Shown: positions 12,847 through 24,342 of the stretch, one piece after another | Numbering within the stretch: the stretch's first letter is position 1 | How the letters are laid out: each line of letters begins with the position of its first letter | DNA from: Rallus limicola | Taxonomy: Eukaryota; Chordata; Aves; Gruiformes; Rallidae | NCBI GenBank assembly: GCA_022605955.1 | Contig: JAKCOZ010000001.1 | Span: forward strand, 76,558,520 to 76,622,519 | DNA: 64,000 nt | Direction: 5' to 3' | Notes under the pieces: model-generated | The model's database searches: none | The model's input: only the letters and a program-made list of their open reading frames with translations | What the model was told of the DNA's origin: nothing | Program-made: the position numbers and the translations under genes

Positions 12847-13368
12847 ATGGAGCCTGGCAACGGAAAAGTGACTTTTGGCAAGCACATGCAGGGAATAATA
12901 AGACAGGTCCTGAGTCGCTGGCTTCAAAGGTCTGACCCCCAACCAAGTTATAAAAGTTGCTTTGCCATCCTTCCCCAGGATGAGGACCATCAGGAAGATC
13001 AGCAGATAGAAACAAAATTAACCCTTTGTGAGCAGTCAGCTGTGGGAACATGTGGAGGATGTATTTTAGATCCATACAGGTATCCACAATCACCTAAAGA
13101 TGACAGGCAACACTGTGAGATGTGTGAGCCTTCACCTCAAATAATCACCCACACTACTGCCAACACAAGCAGTAATAATGACCAGAAGGTTTTTCCAGCC
13201 CAAACGGGACCCAAACCCACCAGCCCCACTGGGTGCATGTGCACAGCATGCCCTGAAGGGACACAACAATGCTGTCCCAGAACAAGAGGCACAAAGCCAA
13301 ACACCAAAAGGTATGACCAAAGGAGAGACTGGGAAGGAGCTGGGAATCATTGTCTTAGGCAGGATTAA
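12847..13368 (+). other. Open reading frame of 173 codons, coding status doubtful
   Basis: This is the longest open frame in the window. The product would be hydrophilic and rich in Cys (pairs such as CGGC, CEMC, CMCTAC), Pro, Thr and Gln, with no signal peptide, membrane segment or domain I recognise. The strand is C/A-rich, which lowers stop-codon frequency and can create long frames by chance. The minus strand is also open nearby. It could be an unrecognised retroelement remnant or nothing. Confidence 0.12.
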
Positions 13369-14596
13369 CTGTCATGCCTGTTAGAAGATATCCAGGCTTT
13401 CACCCACATCAGCACTGCTGTTCTTTTAGATAGGCAACAGAGTAATCTGCCAGCAAACCACAATCTTTTGCCATTCAGTTTATTGTGAATACACTTTTTA
13501 AGAAAACATATCTATATTAGTACTAAAACTTTATTTTAGCAAAGCATTTAGTAATATTTACACTAGAACTACACTAACAGATAGTGCTGCATCTTCTACG
13601 TATGGAGCAAAGGGCTGACTTGCAACAGACTGCTATTTTGATGAGAATACCTTCTGCTTAGGAGCTATTCTTAAGCTTATTTTCCAAGCATTATTCCAAA
13701 TCCATGTTATAAAATGTTTATATGTGCACTTAGGAGCATGGTTGTAGTATTGCTGTAAGAGAAAAATAAAAAACCCCAAACCACCCCAACTCACAACTGG
13801 TGTCTTTTGCATACTTACACTGTCAGAACTGATTTGCAGTTCTCTCACCCTCAGGCCAACCCTCACATCGGAGCTGGTGCTGCTCACACGCCCCTCATCA
13901 CCCAGCTCCCAGGGCGCTCGCCTCCACACTGCGTGCAGTCACAGGGTGGCCCAAGAAATCTGGAGGGAAGCAGACTGGGTCTGTCACCTTAAGGATGTGA
14001 AAGGAAGTGTTCCTGTGACAATAAAAGCACTCCTAAGTGCACCCCCAGCCATAAATAATTCTCAAAATTGCTCCTGGCTTTTTAATTTCCTTCATTTGGA
14101 GGATTTATAGTGTGCTGACGTGCCAGAAGGTTTATTCCATGGGCTGCCCACCACGTGGTGCCCTGCTGGCAAGGTACCAGGCTCTGGTCCGTGTTAATCT
14201 AAACCTCTGCAAGGATCATCTGTGGTTTCTAAAAAATGACTGATAACTCTGTGCATAGCTCTGGCAGTGATTAAAGTTAACACTGGTACAGAGTGCAGGC
14301 TGCTCCAGCCTTTTTTGACGGTTATTTGCCATTCTTCCTTTTTAGTATTGCCATCACTGAAACAAAAAGCTTCTTGTTTGGAAATTATTTATGGAGCGTT
14401 GCAGAGCTTTATAAGAATTTCATACACCACTCTGAGAGCTGGTATCCTTTTGGATTAGAGCGTACTCTCGATCTCAGTTCATGGATGAGAACGAGTTGAT
14501 TTCTTTTCATAGTTCGCAGCTCCAGAAATGTCCATGAATATGTATCGCGTCTTTTGACACTCCTTTGTGCCAGCTTTTTGGGGAAGGCTGTGCAGA

Positions 14597-14790
14597 ATCA
14601 GAGAAGTTAGAGACGGAGTGCACCCACTAGACCATCCAGCCCATCTGCCTCCCTGCAGAAGCTTGTGCTTTCTGAACAGAGCTGTCTTGTATTTAGTCAG
14701 GCCCCAGCTCAGGGGCTTCTGCTGCTTCTCCGGTGGGCTGCCAAGCAGCCTTGCCTCACTACTTACAGAAAAACTTGTTGGTACTCACTC
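14597..14790 (-). mobile_element. Possible old CR1-type LINE 3' fragment
   Basis: AGAGACGGAGTGCACCCACT followed by AGACCATCCAGCCCATCTGC resembles the 3' untranslated part of ancient amniote CR1-type elements, read as the reverse complement. No ORF2 piece is preserved, so this is a weak call. Confidence 0.35.
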
Positions 14791-15881
14791 TACAAATTTT
14801 TCCACTTGCTAGTTTTGTTTGGTGCACCAGATAGAATCCCAGTATTTTGTCTCAAATCTTCACCTCCATTGCAGAAGTCCAGGTTTACAGGTTAGTGATG
14901 TGTTAGCCACGAACCGCAATGCATCACAGCAAGTGCCTTGTGAAAACAGAACACACACAAAAAAAATCAATCCTTGCCTCAAATCAGTTAATTGCTCGGA
15001 TGAATTAAATTTACAACATCCACAACAAGAAACAAGGAATATACACTGAGGTCTGGAGGGAGAAGCACTTTGAAGTTACAAAACTCTAAGTGCTAAGATC
15101 GCCTCTGCCACCGTTATCTCAACCTTTGTGAATGCCGCTGTCAGTGACAATGCCTCATCCAGCCATTCCCAAAATTAAACTCATAGACAGGAGGTCAGGT
15201 CTGCAAACCACTTTCTTTTGTTCTCAGCATTTCTCCCCTCTTGATGAGGCACTGCTTTTCTGGCAAGTTTCCTCACACCCCTGGCTCATCTCACTCTCAC
15301 TCTTCAGCTGCCAGTTCCTGCTTCTGCTCCTCTGAGGCACCTTCTCCCCACGCCTTTCCTTCCACTGCCCAGCTCGCATCAGCAACCCTTATTTACTTTA
15401 TTTCTCTGATCTGTGCCCTTGCCTTTCTCTCTCCCTAATCTAGCTCTTGCCTGACTTAACACCACTTCCTTGCTGCACGGCTCCTCCTGGCTCCAAGGGC
15501 CATGTTACTGCTGGGGAAGGCAGGTGCTGAGGATCAGGGCACAGGTTCATGCTCTGGAACTGCAGCTTCATCAATCGCCAAAGTTTCTAGGTGTGGGCTG
15601 AGAACTGCCAGCCTGCTCCACATTTTTATTCAGCTTTATTTTCTGGCTCATTTTTAGAAGTAAGTTCAGCCGAGGAAGATGTCTACCTAGAAAACTTCAG
15701 TCCAAGCAATTAGCTCACCAACGCCACAGTTGGAGCACAATGGAGAAGATAACGTTTACAGCTCTTACAAAAGCATTAGGGACTCTAACTTCTGCTGCCT
15801 AGAATAAGCGTGGCTTCTGAGGAAGGATTTAAAGCTCTACATGTGGCTTTGCTCACACACTTCACTACTCTTCCCTGGAAA

Positions 15882-16140
15882 CATAGAATCACAGAATCAT
15901 AGAATGGTCTGGGTTGGAAGGGACCCCAAGGATCATAAAATTCCAACCCCCCTGACACAGGGAGGGCCACCAACCTCCAGGCCTGGGATCTACACAAGGT
16001 TGCTCAGAGCCCCATCCAACCTGGCCTTGAACACCTCCAGGGACGAGGCATCCACCACCTCTCTGGTCAGCCCGTTCCAGCACCTCACCACTCTCTCTGT
16101 AAAAAACTTCCCCCTCATATCTAACCCAAACCTTCCCTCC
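15882..16140 (-). mobile_element. CR1 LINE, 5'-truncated, with ORF2 C-terminus and 3' end
   Basis: On the minus strand it reads RFGLDMRGKFFTERVV, then RCWNGLTREVVDASSLEVF and KARLDGALSNLV followed by a stop. This is the characteristic CR1 ORF2 C-terminus. A short 3' UTR follows, ending in the ATTCTATGATTCTGTGATTC octamer-type repeat. It is intact enough to be fairly young, and is cut at the 5' side at about 16140, as is usual for CR1. Confidence 0.95.
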
Positions 16141-16878
16141 TTATTGGCAAATTACGCCGTGTTCCAACGCACGAGTGGCAATTACGTCACTCGTCTGCCT
16201 CTCCCGTCGCACGCGTATTTAAAATTCTGCCGCAGCATCTTGGCAGTTCTCAGTCTCATCAGCACAACCCAAAGCACTGGTGTATCTGGTCTATTCTGAG
16301 CTGCTGCGCCTTTTTATTAATTTTTTTTTCCCTTCCTCTCTGTGCGTTGTACCAGTTTTACACCCCATTGAGTTCAGGAGAGCCATACAGCAGGAAATTA
16401 GCCCAAAGTACACGTACAGGTTTAAATCCATTTCTAAAAGGCTGTAGCACACTGCTCTGCAGCCCTCTAATGGAGACAATGGCAGGCACATTCAGTAAAA
16501 TGAAATGGAATTAACACTTAACAAAGAAATGTCTCCTGGAGGAGGCAGCACTGAAAACATACACTCAAAATTAAAGAGTGGACAGATATTTTCCTGTCAC
16601 TATTTGAAGTGACTTTTATTCATCCATGCCTTTGTTTATCCAGAGCAGAAGGCCATGAGTTTTCTTTTATTGACAAGCAGGGGTGGAAGGTGAATTAAAT
16701 TAGATTAATGGGAAGAGAACAGGTGAGACCTCAGCCTACCCACCTTCGCTGGGGAAGTCATTGCTACTGGGGATGGCTGTGCTTCCCTCCTGGGTCTCTG
16801 TGGGACAGTTTGTGAGCAGAGGTAGACTGTGCCCAGCCAGTGACCATTAATACCCAGCAAACCTCTCTCAAAATCTTA
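16141..16878. other. Intergenic spacer between two CR1 copies
   Basis: Begins with a CpG-bearing stretch (CGTCACTCG, CGTCGCACGCG, 16150-16230), then AT-rich unique sequence. No gene seen. Confidence 0.5.
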
Positions 16879-17002
16879 CACAGAATCATAGAATCACAGC
16901 ATGGTTTGGGTTGGAAGGGACCTAAAACATCATCTAGTTCCAACTTCCTGCCGTGGGCAGGGACACCCTCCACTAGACCAGGTTGCCCAGAGCGTCATCC
17001 AA
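16879..17002 (-). mobile_element. CR1 LINE 3'-end fragment
   Basis: The plus strand starts with AGAATCATAGAATCACAGCA, then GGTTTGGGTTGGAAGGGACC, the reverse complement of a CR1 3' end. It is only about 124 bp long and has no ORF2 left to read with confidence. Confidence 0.92.
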
Positions 17003-18710
17003 ATTTCATCTCATTTGTCCACAGTCTAACATGTCAGGCGTAACAAATAACATACATACCCATTTCTCTCAGACTGGATGCACAGAGCTGCTTCAGGTCT
17101 TGCTCCTTCCTCTCTGGCAAATCCTAAGCCAGCGTCAACGCAAAAAGGTTCCTGCTCATCAGAGGTTCTCATTAGGAGGACTATGCACTGGGATCTTACT
17201 TGGCATTTTAGGACAAGTTTAAGTAAAGTTTCAGAAATTGTGAAACAGCTTTGCCTTCAGTCTGCTGGGGATGACACTTAGGATGCCTTTTACTTTTGCC
17301 TCCTTCTTAGCTTAAGTGTCCTAAAGAAATAGGAATTGTGGGAATTTGCTCAAGATAACAGTAGGGAAAGGTAAAGATATTTTACTCAAACACTGTAGGA
17401 ATAAACCCGCTCTGGATCCCACTGAGTTGTTCAAGCACACTGGACATTCAGACTGAAATGGTAGCTGGAGATAGCTGTTGTTTGTGACTCTTCATGCAAG
17501 CTGAGGCATTAGTCACAGATTTCTTTTTCTTTTTTAAGCCTGCATCCTGAACTCAGGAATAAGGTAGTAAAACATATAAAGATTGCTCTCATTTCATTAG
17601 CTAATCTGAACATGACAAATGTTTTAGCAGGAGACAGCAAATTTCATACAACCTTAACACACAACCTCCAAGAAATGTAGAGGTTCCCAGTTCACCCTCA
17701 GCACATCTTCAAAGAATTTAGTGAAGGCTCCTTGAGCTTTAAACAGGAGCAGGGCAGGTCACTTTTCAGGCCATGAATTTTTAGGAGCTATTCAGAAGCA
17801 TATTTAGCTAGAAGAGACCCAGGATGACACTCCTTTAGAGAGTGGCACCGGTATTTTTGTGAGTGCTTGCCACCTCCAAAGAGGAGTGTGGTCCAGCTGC
17901 CGTGTGGGGAAAAATACATGTTTGTGTAGAAGTTCCCCACTCTGCTGTCACCAAGCACTGAAACAGCCCATTTAAAAGTGCTGAGGAAACTAGAATGAAG
18001 TCCCTGGTGCCCAGATCTATAGTTAGAGGGGCATTACTGGATGGTGTGATCCTACCAGATTGCAGGGTTTATTTTTCTACATTAGAGGACTCATCAACCC
18101 TGAAGGGAGCTAAGGGAGGGGAGGATAGAGAGGATGAAACCACCTGGATGTGCGGCACTGCAGGTTTGAAGCTCTGAGTCCCAGGGCTTGGCATACAGAG
18201 TGCATCTGTTTAACATCCTTGCTGCTTTTGGGCTTCACCCTGAGAATTGCTCCGGCACCACATGCCACAGAGCATCCCCCCTGTGCTTGCATTAGGCCTC
18301 TCTTAAAGTTCAGAGGGAAACAACAAAAGTTCCCCTTTTGCTTTACAGCTCTTTCACTTTCCGCCTAATGAAGGTGGAATATAAAATGTTGAAGGAAAAA
18401 GCAGTTTTTCCCCTACAGTAGAATTTCTTTTTCAGTTATTTTTAATCTGACATCTGTTTTAACATGCACTCACATGGTACATTTATTTTAAATTTTTCCC
18501 TCCCTTGTGTTTTATTATTTACCTCCTGTTCCAAAGAGATCACAAAAGATTACACTTCTGTGAAGCAGTAACAGCGGTGACGATGATCTCTCTTACTTCT
18601 CACAACTTCACTTTTTACCCCTGTTTTTTCTCTATCCACATCTTCCCATCACTGTCTTCCCAGAGGCCTCGTTACAGTAGCTATTAGATGGGGTGATGGC
18701 ATTGGGGGAG
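17003..18710. other. Intergenic, no gene seen
   Basis: Unique sequence of mixed composition. Short frames only, none with known similarity. Confidence 0.5.
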
Positions 18711-18711
18711 G

Positions 18712-18753
<42 letters not shown>
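18711..18753. repeat. (TG)n microsatellite
   Basis: About 20 TG units with one TGCG interruption at the left. Confidence 0.96.
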
Positions 18754-18754
<1 letters not shown>

Positions 18755-21700
18755 CTTTTTGAATTGGACAGATGTGTGCTAACTAGAACACAAAGTACTT
18801 ATTGTTCAGAGCCTGGATACTCACTCCTCCTTTGCTCTGGTTCAATTCAGGCCTTTCAATAAGTTAGAGCAAGAAATCACGCTCTGGGTCAGCTGGTGCC
18901 TGTACTTTGAAGAAAGCCCAAGGCTCCGTTGAAGGCAGTAGAAAGCAGCCAAGGCCGAGAAGTACCAGCCTTCAGCCAGACTTCTGACACAATGCTGGCT
19001 CTATGTTTCATTTCCCCTGGAAATAAAGATAACATCCTTAATCAATTTACGTGTAATTAAATTAAATCACAGAGAATACGAATTCTCCAGCTTCTCCTCA
19101 AAAGCCGGTTGCTCAGGTTTGAGTATTGGGGGTGGAGGGCAGTGGGGGGAAGTTCTCCATGGACCAAGTAATCACCAGTAATCAGGCAGTTTTAGCACCT
19201 TCTACCCCCAGGGAAGTAAGAGAAGGGAGTGGTTCCTGCAGCCAGCAGGCACAATGGCAAGCTTTAGCAAACTCCTCCATCAACCCTCTTGCTCTCCAGG
19301 TTCCCCCCTAACCAGCCAGATTACCAATCCAGCCTGGTCACTGGCCTTGGCCCAGAGGTGGGAAGTGAACGGTTTGGCTGGCTGGCTTGTTCTCTTGCTA
19401 CTGCTAGTAAATAGGTGAGAACTCATGTAAATCTTTGAACGGAAACAGAGCTTATGCTACTATTGCAACGGAAAAATCAATGTATAAAGCTTTCCTTTGT
19501 TTTCCTGGGCAAACCATCACCCCTTTTGGGGTTTGGTTTTATACAACACTGTACCCTATGGAGATGATGCTAATCTTCACCAGAAGAACCAGCAACTCTC
19601 CTTCCTCTACTCCTCCCGCAGAGAAAGGAAGACTCGGAAAAACAAAGTGTAATCAATTCCAGTATGGCTTCCTCAGTTTGCAAATGCTCTTTCCAAAAAA
19701 TCCTTTGTTTTCATCTCAACAAAAGAGGCAATTCTAAACTGATACTTTTACAATTCAGCATTTTCAAACACTCCCTGTGATCTCGGAGATCGAAAACTGT
19801 TATGCCTCAGGAAGTCTTTGTTTCCAGACCAGCTTTTCTGCAATTTCTAAGAATTAGCATTCCGCAGGATGTCCCCAGTGCTCAAAACAGAACCCCTTAA
19901 AATCACTAGACTCATCAGGAATGGCTAGAGCATCCTGTTGGCTCTCCTTCATTGCGCCAGTGTTAAGTTTCATTAAAGGATATTAAGACAACTTTGTCAC
20001 ACTGTCTCCTGGGAAGTGGTTACTGTTGGTCCTCACAGAAGGATCTGTAAATCGTCCAGAACAGAGGAAAGGTCTGTACAACATAACCAGTTGGGACCTG
20101 GTAGTCACTCTCTCTTTTAGGGAGTGCAAGGACTACAAGCTTTCCCGATGCTTCTTTCTTTACAAGTCTTGCCAACTCCTAATTTAGCACAGTCACAGCA
20201 TTCTGGGATTTTAATAGATATGGACAATAAGTAACTTTACTTATGACACTTTGGTATGTTAAGAACACTCTTATCCTTGGTTGCCCTATTAAGTAAGACT
20301 GACCAGATGGACAATTCTGTTTTCTTTCCCAGGCAGGTTACATGTAATTAAAAGCAATTCCCTCTTCCTACTCCTGCCACACACTATACTTGTCTTCCAG
20401 ATACCAGCACTAGTAATTTCAGCAAAAGCTCACCAAGAATTGGATAAAACTTGCTGTTGTTGTTTTGTATTTTCTTCCCCCCTGCCACGGCCCCCAGCCC
20501 AGGAGAGGCAAGGAGCCAAAATTCCAATTGAGCAAAATAAAATTAAAAGTAGATCAGTTTTTCCTGTCCCAGTAGCATGGGCTATGGTATATAATGTATG
20601 TTCCCTGCTTCACAAAGGAAATGAAAGAATGAACTTATAGGACTGATGAAATAAAGATATCAAAGTATTACTTGCCCCAGCTGATATGTACACTTCACAT
20701 ATAATTACTATTTAATATCTTTGTTTCCTACAAACCAGAAAAAAGCTTACCCTCTCTCCCAATTCCCTCTTCTTGTAAATAAGCTGATGCAGAATCTTCT
20801 AGATTTGCAGTTTCTACTCAACTTTCTTCTTGAATTTATTCTCTGCTTTGCAAAGTAATGTGGTCTACAAAATGAAGCTATTTAAAACACTAAATGAATA
20901 AGTGTTATAAAAATAAAAAATTAGTATACAAGACTGACTTGCAGAAAACATATGTTATACTCGGAAATATATTTAGATGGGAGCACATAATTGCCTGTTC
21001 CTTTCCTAATGGCCTGAAGCACAGCTCTAAATCTGAACTTTTCCCAAAGCCTGTGCAGCGACAGAGCACTGCCCCCTCCTTAGCTCCCGACTGAGTTCAG
21101 GTCCCCGTCGCCTTTCCTGTGCTGCCTGCAGGGGTGACAACCAGCCGCAGCAACCGCGATAAATCTCAACTGCCCCTTGACCACTGAAACTAAATGGCAG
21201 CGATGGGAAAGATGGGCAAGAGGGAAGTGCTGGTCAGTGTGAAGGGCAGCAAGCCTGGGAGACCACTCTGGGAGCACTTTCAGCTCCTTGTGGCTGGGGG
21301 GTGGATGTCTCATGACAACAACCACCAGCCTGAGCTCAAAACTCCGCTGTGCTTGGCTCTCGCACCAGCTCAGTACTGCAAACAGCCCTGTGATGCTTCT
21401 GGCCTTGCCCATCCTCTCCCCACCCACAGCAGGGGTCCAGAAGCCCCCCGTCAGCTCAGCCCACAGCCCTCAGTACCTCCCTGACCCACACTGCAGGAGT
21501 GCCTGTCTCCACCCCTGTCTCTGCATCCAGGATGGACCTCAGACCCACACTGCCAGTAGCTGTCTCCTGCCTCGTGGTATGTCTCCAGCCTGGTCCCCTG
21601 CTGCTCCTAAGACCCGCATCCCAGATTTATCCCCTCCCATCACCTAGGGCTGTCAACAGACCAATATCCAGTGGGTATCAGCAGCTTCTGTAGGAGTGAG

Positions 21701-23531
21701 AGACAAGGAGATGGGTCAAGTCAGGTGTCCACAACCACAGGCAGTATGAGTACAGATCACCTGAGTCACGGAGAAGCTAACAAAGATAACCAGTCACTCT
21801 GTAACACTGAGCCTTCTGCTTACCCCCTGAAAAAAAACCAACTCCAAGACCAGAATCACCTTTATTTGAATGTGTTCACAGATTCCATTACTTTTACTTT
21901 TTTAATTTTCTTATTTTCATTTTTTTCTTTTCTTACTTTTGCATTTTTTCCCAAAACTACAGGTTTCAATAGAAAAAAATACATTTCAATTACTTTCCAG
22001 TCCAGCCTCTCTCAAAACACTGGTTGGCTTGGAGTTGCACAGTATTTCACATCCATGTGCTTGTATTGTTCATGGAAAAAAGAAGCAGCTATCTTCATCT
22101 TCTCAGGAAGCCAAACCTCTCCCTCTGCAAATGGAGCCTGTTCCCTCTGAAGCAAAGTAACCAGCAGCAGCCCATCAAAAGAAGAGGGGTGGGGAGTGGG
22201 GGGTGCTGTCAACAGAAATATAAACAATTCCTCCTGGCAAGTTCATTAATCAACACGCAGCTCCCATGGAAACAGTGATGCCGTTCTCAGAGGTACTCAT
22301 GTTAAATAGTTAGATGGCAAAGCTGGACCTTCATTAATTTTAAGGAACTACACAGAGTGCTTCACCTAGAAAGTAAAGCATCTCCAAAAAAACCAGCTTC
22401 TGTCTCACCCTAAATGTCAAAAAAAACCCCATCACCACACAAAAAATGAAGTGGATTTTTCAAGTGAGATGAATCTCTCTGCAATGCAAGCACTGAAATA
22501 CAGTGTAACATTTATATGGATGGCGCTAAACAGCAGCAGAATTCAGTGTGTGGCTGCGAGGAGGGTAGGGCAGAGGGTCAACCTGGCGAGCACCGGGTGG
22601 GATATGACTTCACGTCATGGGCTCTTGTGTTTCCCAAAGCTCAGCAGCAGAGTTCTCCTCTAAATATGCAAAGAGGCACTGGGTTATTCCTTCAAGAAAC
22701 CGGCGGTGAAATCAGAAGGAAAACCAGCAGCAAAAAAGACCACTTTCTAGGAAAATAAATGTGTGAAATGACAGTCACAGCTCCTTCTCATTTTCTATGT
22801 TGCCTAAACCAGAAAAAGGCTGAGAGCCTTGGATGAACTACTTCCTGGGAAAATAAGGCCTATTTTTAGTCCTGAGCACTGCATATAGGATTGTGCTTCC
22901 TGTTGTTTCTCTGATGCTATTTTTTATCCCCTCTTCAGCTTTCCCATCTGTCCAAGGTGTTTGGTAGACCACTAGTGATTCAAGTGGTATAACCAGATAA
23001 ATAACTGGGTTATTATCTTTATGAAGCACAGATCTCTTAATAATAAATGTATCTTGTAGCTTGATTTACAGCAAAATCCTCCTCCTCTTACTTCCCCAAT
23101 GAGACCTACTTAAGTCAGTGAGACTAGTCGTGATGATAAGATAATTAAGTTTTTAGTACAACTCTAGTTAGTGAGCAGAATGCAGTTCTGAAATAATGAA
23201 TCTACTAGCTCCAGTCTGATATTCAAAATGTGTTGATGATTTTGGTATTATTCTTAATGTGCTCTGAGAAAAGTACTTCTACATTAAGGCTGTAAACCCC
23301 ATACAGAACTCAATTCAGATCACCTTTTAAATTAAAGACCTGCTTTTAAAAGGGCAAAGTCGAAGTTCAGCCAGCATAGCAGTGACACCTGCAAACTGAC
23401 AGACAACCCCCCATAACATTAAAATGGAAAGATTTGCATGAATGTGTTTGAAAATGACAGGAGACAGGAACAGGAGCTTCTAAGCAAGTTAGACTAAAAT
23501 TTTAAAAAATGAAATGCCTAAAAATAGGCCC
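18754..23531. other. Intergenic flank 3' of DERA, no gene seen
   Basis: Mostly AT-rich unique sequence, with a T-rich tract near 21895-21955 and A/C-rich runs near 22380-22450. The frames at 21080-21647 lie on both strands of a GC-richer patch and show no known domain. I looked for peptide-transporter (SLC15A5) and MGST1-like exons, the mammalian neighbours of DERA, and did not see them. Confidence 0.45.
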
Positions 23532-23684
23532 CTGAATGCATAGTTAGGCACCTATATAGAGGCTGCTTGATTTTCAGTTGTTCTGATCACCCAGAGCTCC
23601 CATTAACTTCAGGAGCAACTGTGGATACTCAGCTGTTCTAGAAATCAAGCCACCTTTATTCGAGGGTCTAAATATGGATGTCTG
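23532..23684. repeat. Old imperfect palindromic (MITE-like) repeat in DERA 3' UTR/flank
   Basis: The left arm, from GAATGCATAGTTAGGCACCT through GCTTGATTTTCAG, is an imperfect inverted copy of the right arm, which ends TCTAAATATGGATGTC. The arms look roughly 70% alike over about 70 bp each, with the axis near 23608. The motifs TAGGCACCTA, CTTGATTTTCAG and AGCTCCCATTAACTTCA resemble a palindromic interspersed repeat common in turtles, crocodilians and birds. That family link is from memory. It could fold into a long hairpin in RNA. Confidence 0.6.
23655..23660 (-). terminator. DERA: Candidate DERA poly(A) signal, AATAAA inside a repeat
   Basis: This is the first canonical AATAAA on the minus strand after the DERA stop, giving a 3' UTR of about 0.65 kb. 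It sits in the first-transcribed arm of an imperfect palindromic repeat (23532-23684). Transcript ends are needed to choose between this and the ATTAAA at 24189-24194. Confidence 0.4.
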
Positions 23685-24188
23685 TGCCCAAGTTTGGGGG
23701 GAAAAAATAAAAAAAAACCCAACCCAATAAAGAAAAAGGCTTTTTGCTACAGAGACATTTTATAAAAGCAAGCAATAGCCACGTTGTATTTTCTCAGGTT
23801 ACAGTGCTTGAAACTGAATCAACATAACAATTAACAGTGCAACACATCTGTAGCAGAAGATTTTGTCTGAGGTGAATGGAAAGCTATTCCAAGATCTGTA
23901 GCTCTTAATTAGCAATCTGAAACATTCCATAGATATTTCATATTCTGCGACTGCAAAGAGTTACCAGGCCACCTAAATCTGTTTCATAGTATTTCAGTGT
24001 TGCCATTAATAAGCCTTTCAGGCTAGTCTGAGGAAGACTTTGCAAGATTAACTTTGAAAATCTCTAAGTATTAACTATTTAACTATTTCAGAATTACCAT
24101 TTTTTTCCCTGCTTTTGGATCAAGTACAACCAGCAGGCTTGAGCATATTTTTAAATACTATAAAATATGAAGAAGGGAGAATTAGGCC

Positions 24189-24194
24189 TTTAAT
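24189..24194 (-). terminator. DERA: Candidate DERA poly(A) signal, ATTAAA
   Basis: ATTAAA on the minus strand, about 92 nt after the DERA stop. It is the first near-canonical hexamer downstream. The region after it is only modestly U/GU-rich, so it may be used weakly or not at all. Confidence 0.3.
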
Positions 24195-24285
24195 TCTACC
24201 ATATGCACTTGGTTGTCAGAAGACTTCTGAATGCTGTTTGCTTAAAGACCTCTTTTGAAAAAGTAATCCCGAGTCGATTTTGTGT

Positions 24286-24342
24286 CTAAGCCGTTGCCAG
24301 GTCATGCTGAAGTGCACAAGAGCCAGTCACATGGTAGAAAAT
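24286..24342 (-). CDS. DERA: DERA terminal coding exon, residues 301-318 and stop
   Basis: The acceptor TTCTTGCAG (24343-24344) opens 18 codons, [18 protein letters not shown], followed by TAG at 24286-24288. The length equals the human C-terminal exon (18 residues). YHVTG and HDL match human positions, but the human tail between them, RYAAY, reads SCALQ here, so two tyrosines are lost. Frame, length and splice site make this the true last exon. Confidence 0.93.
   Translation of the reverse strand: MFYHVTGSCALQHDLATA

Larger units (their letters stand above)
11326..15881. other. Intergenic, no gene identified
   Basis: Contains a C/A-rich block near 12600-13370 with a long open frame (own entry), an ACCCC/AAACC low-complexity run at 13765-13795, and a non-repetitive AT-rich block at 14190-14560 that may be a conserved element. 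The block 11900-12130 keeps some CpGs. I find no exon of a known family on either strand. Confidence 0.4.

Noticed and set aside
15841..16299. 152-codon plus-strand ORF
   Set aside because: Mostly antisense reading of the CR1 fragment at 15882-16140.
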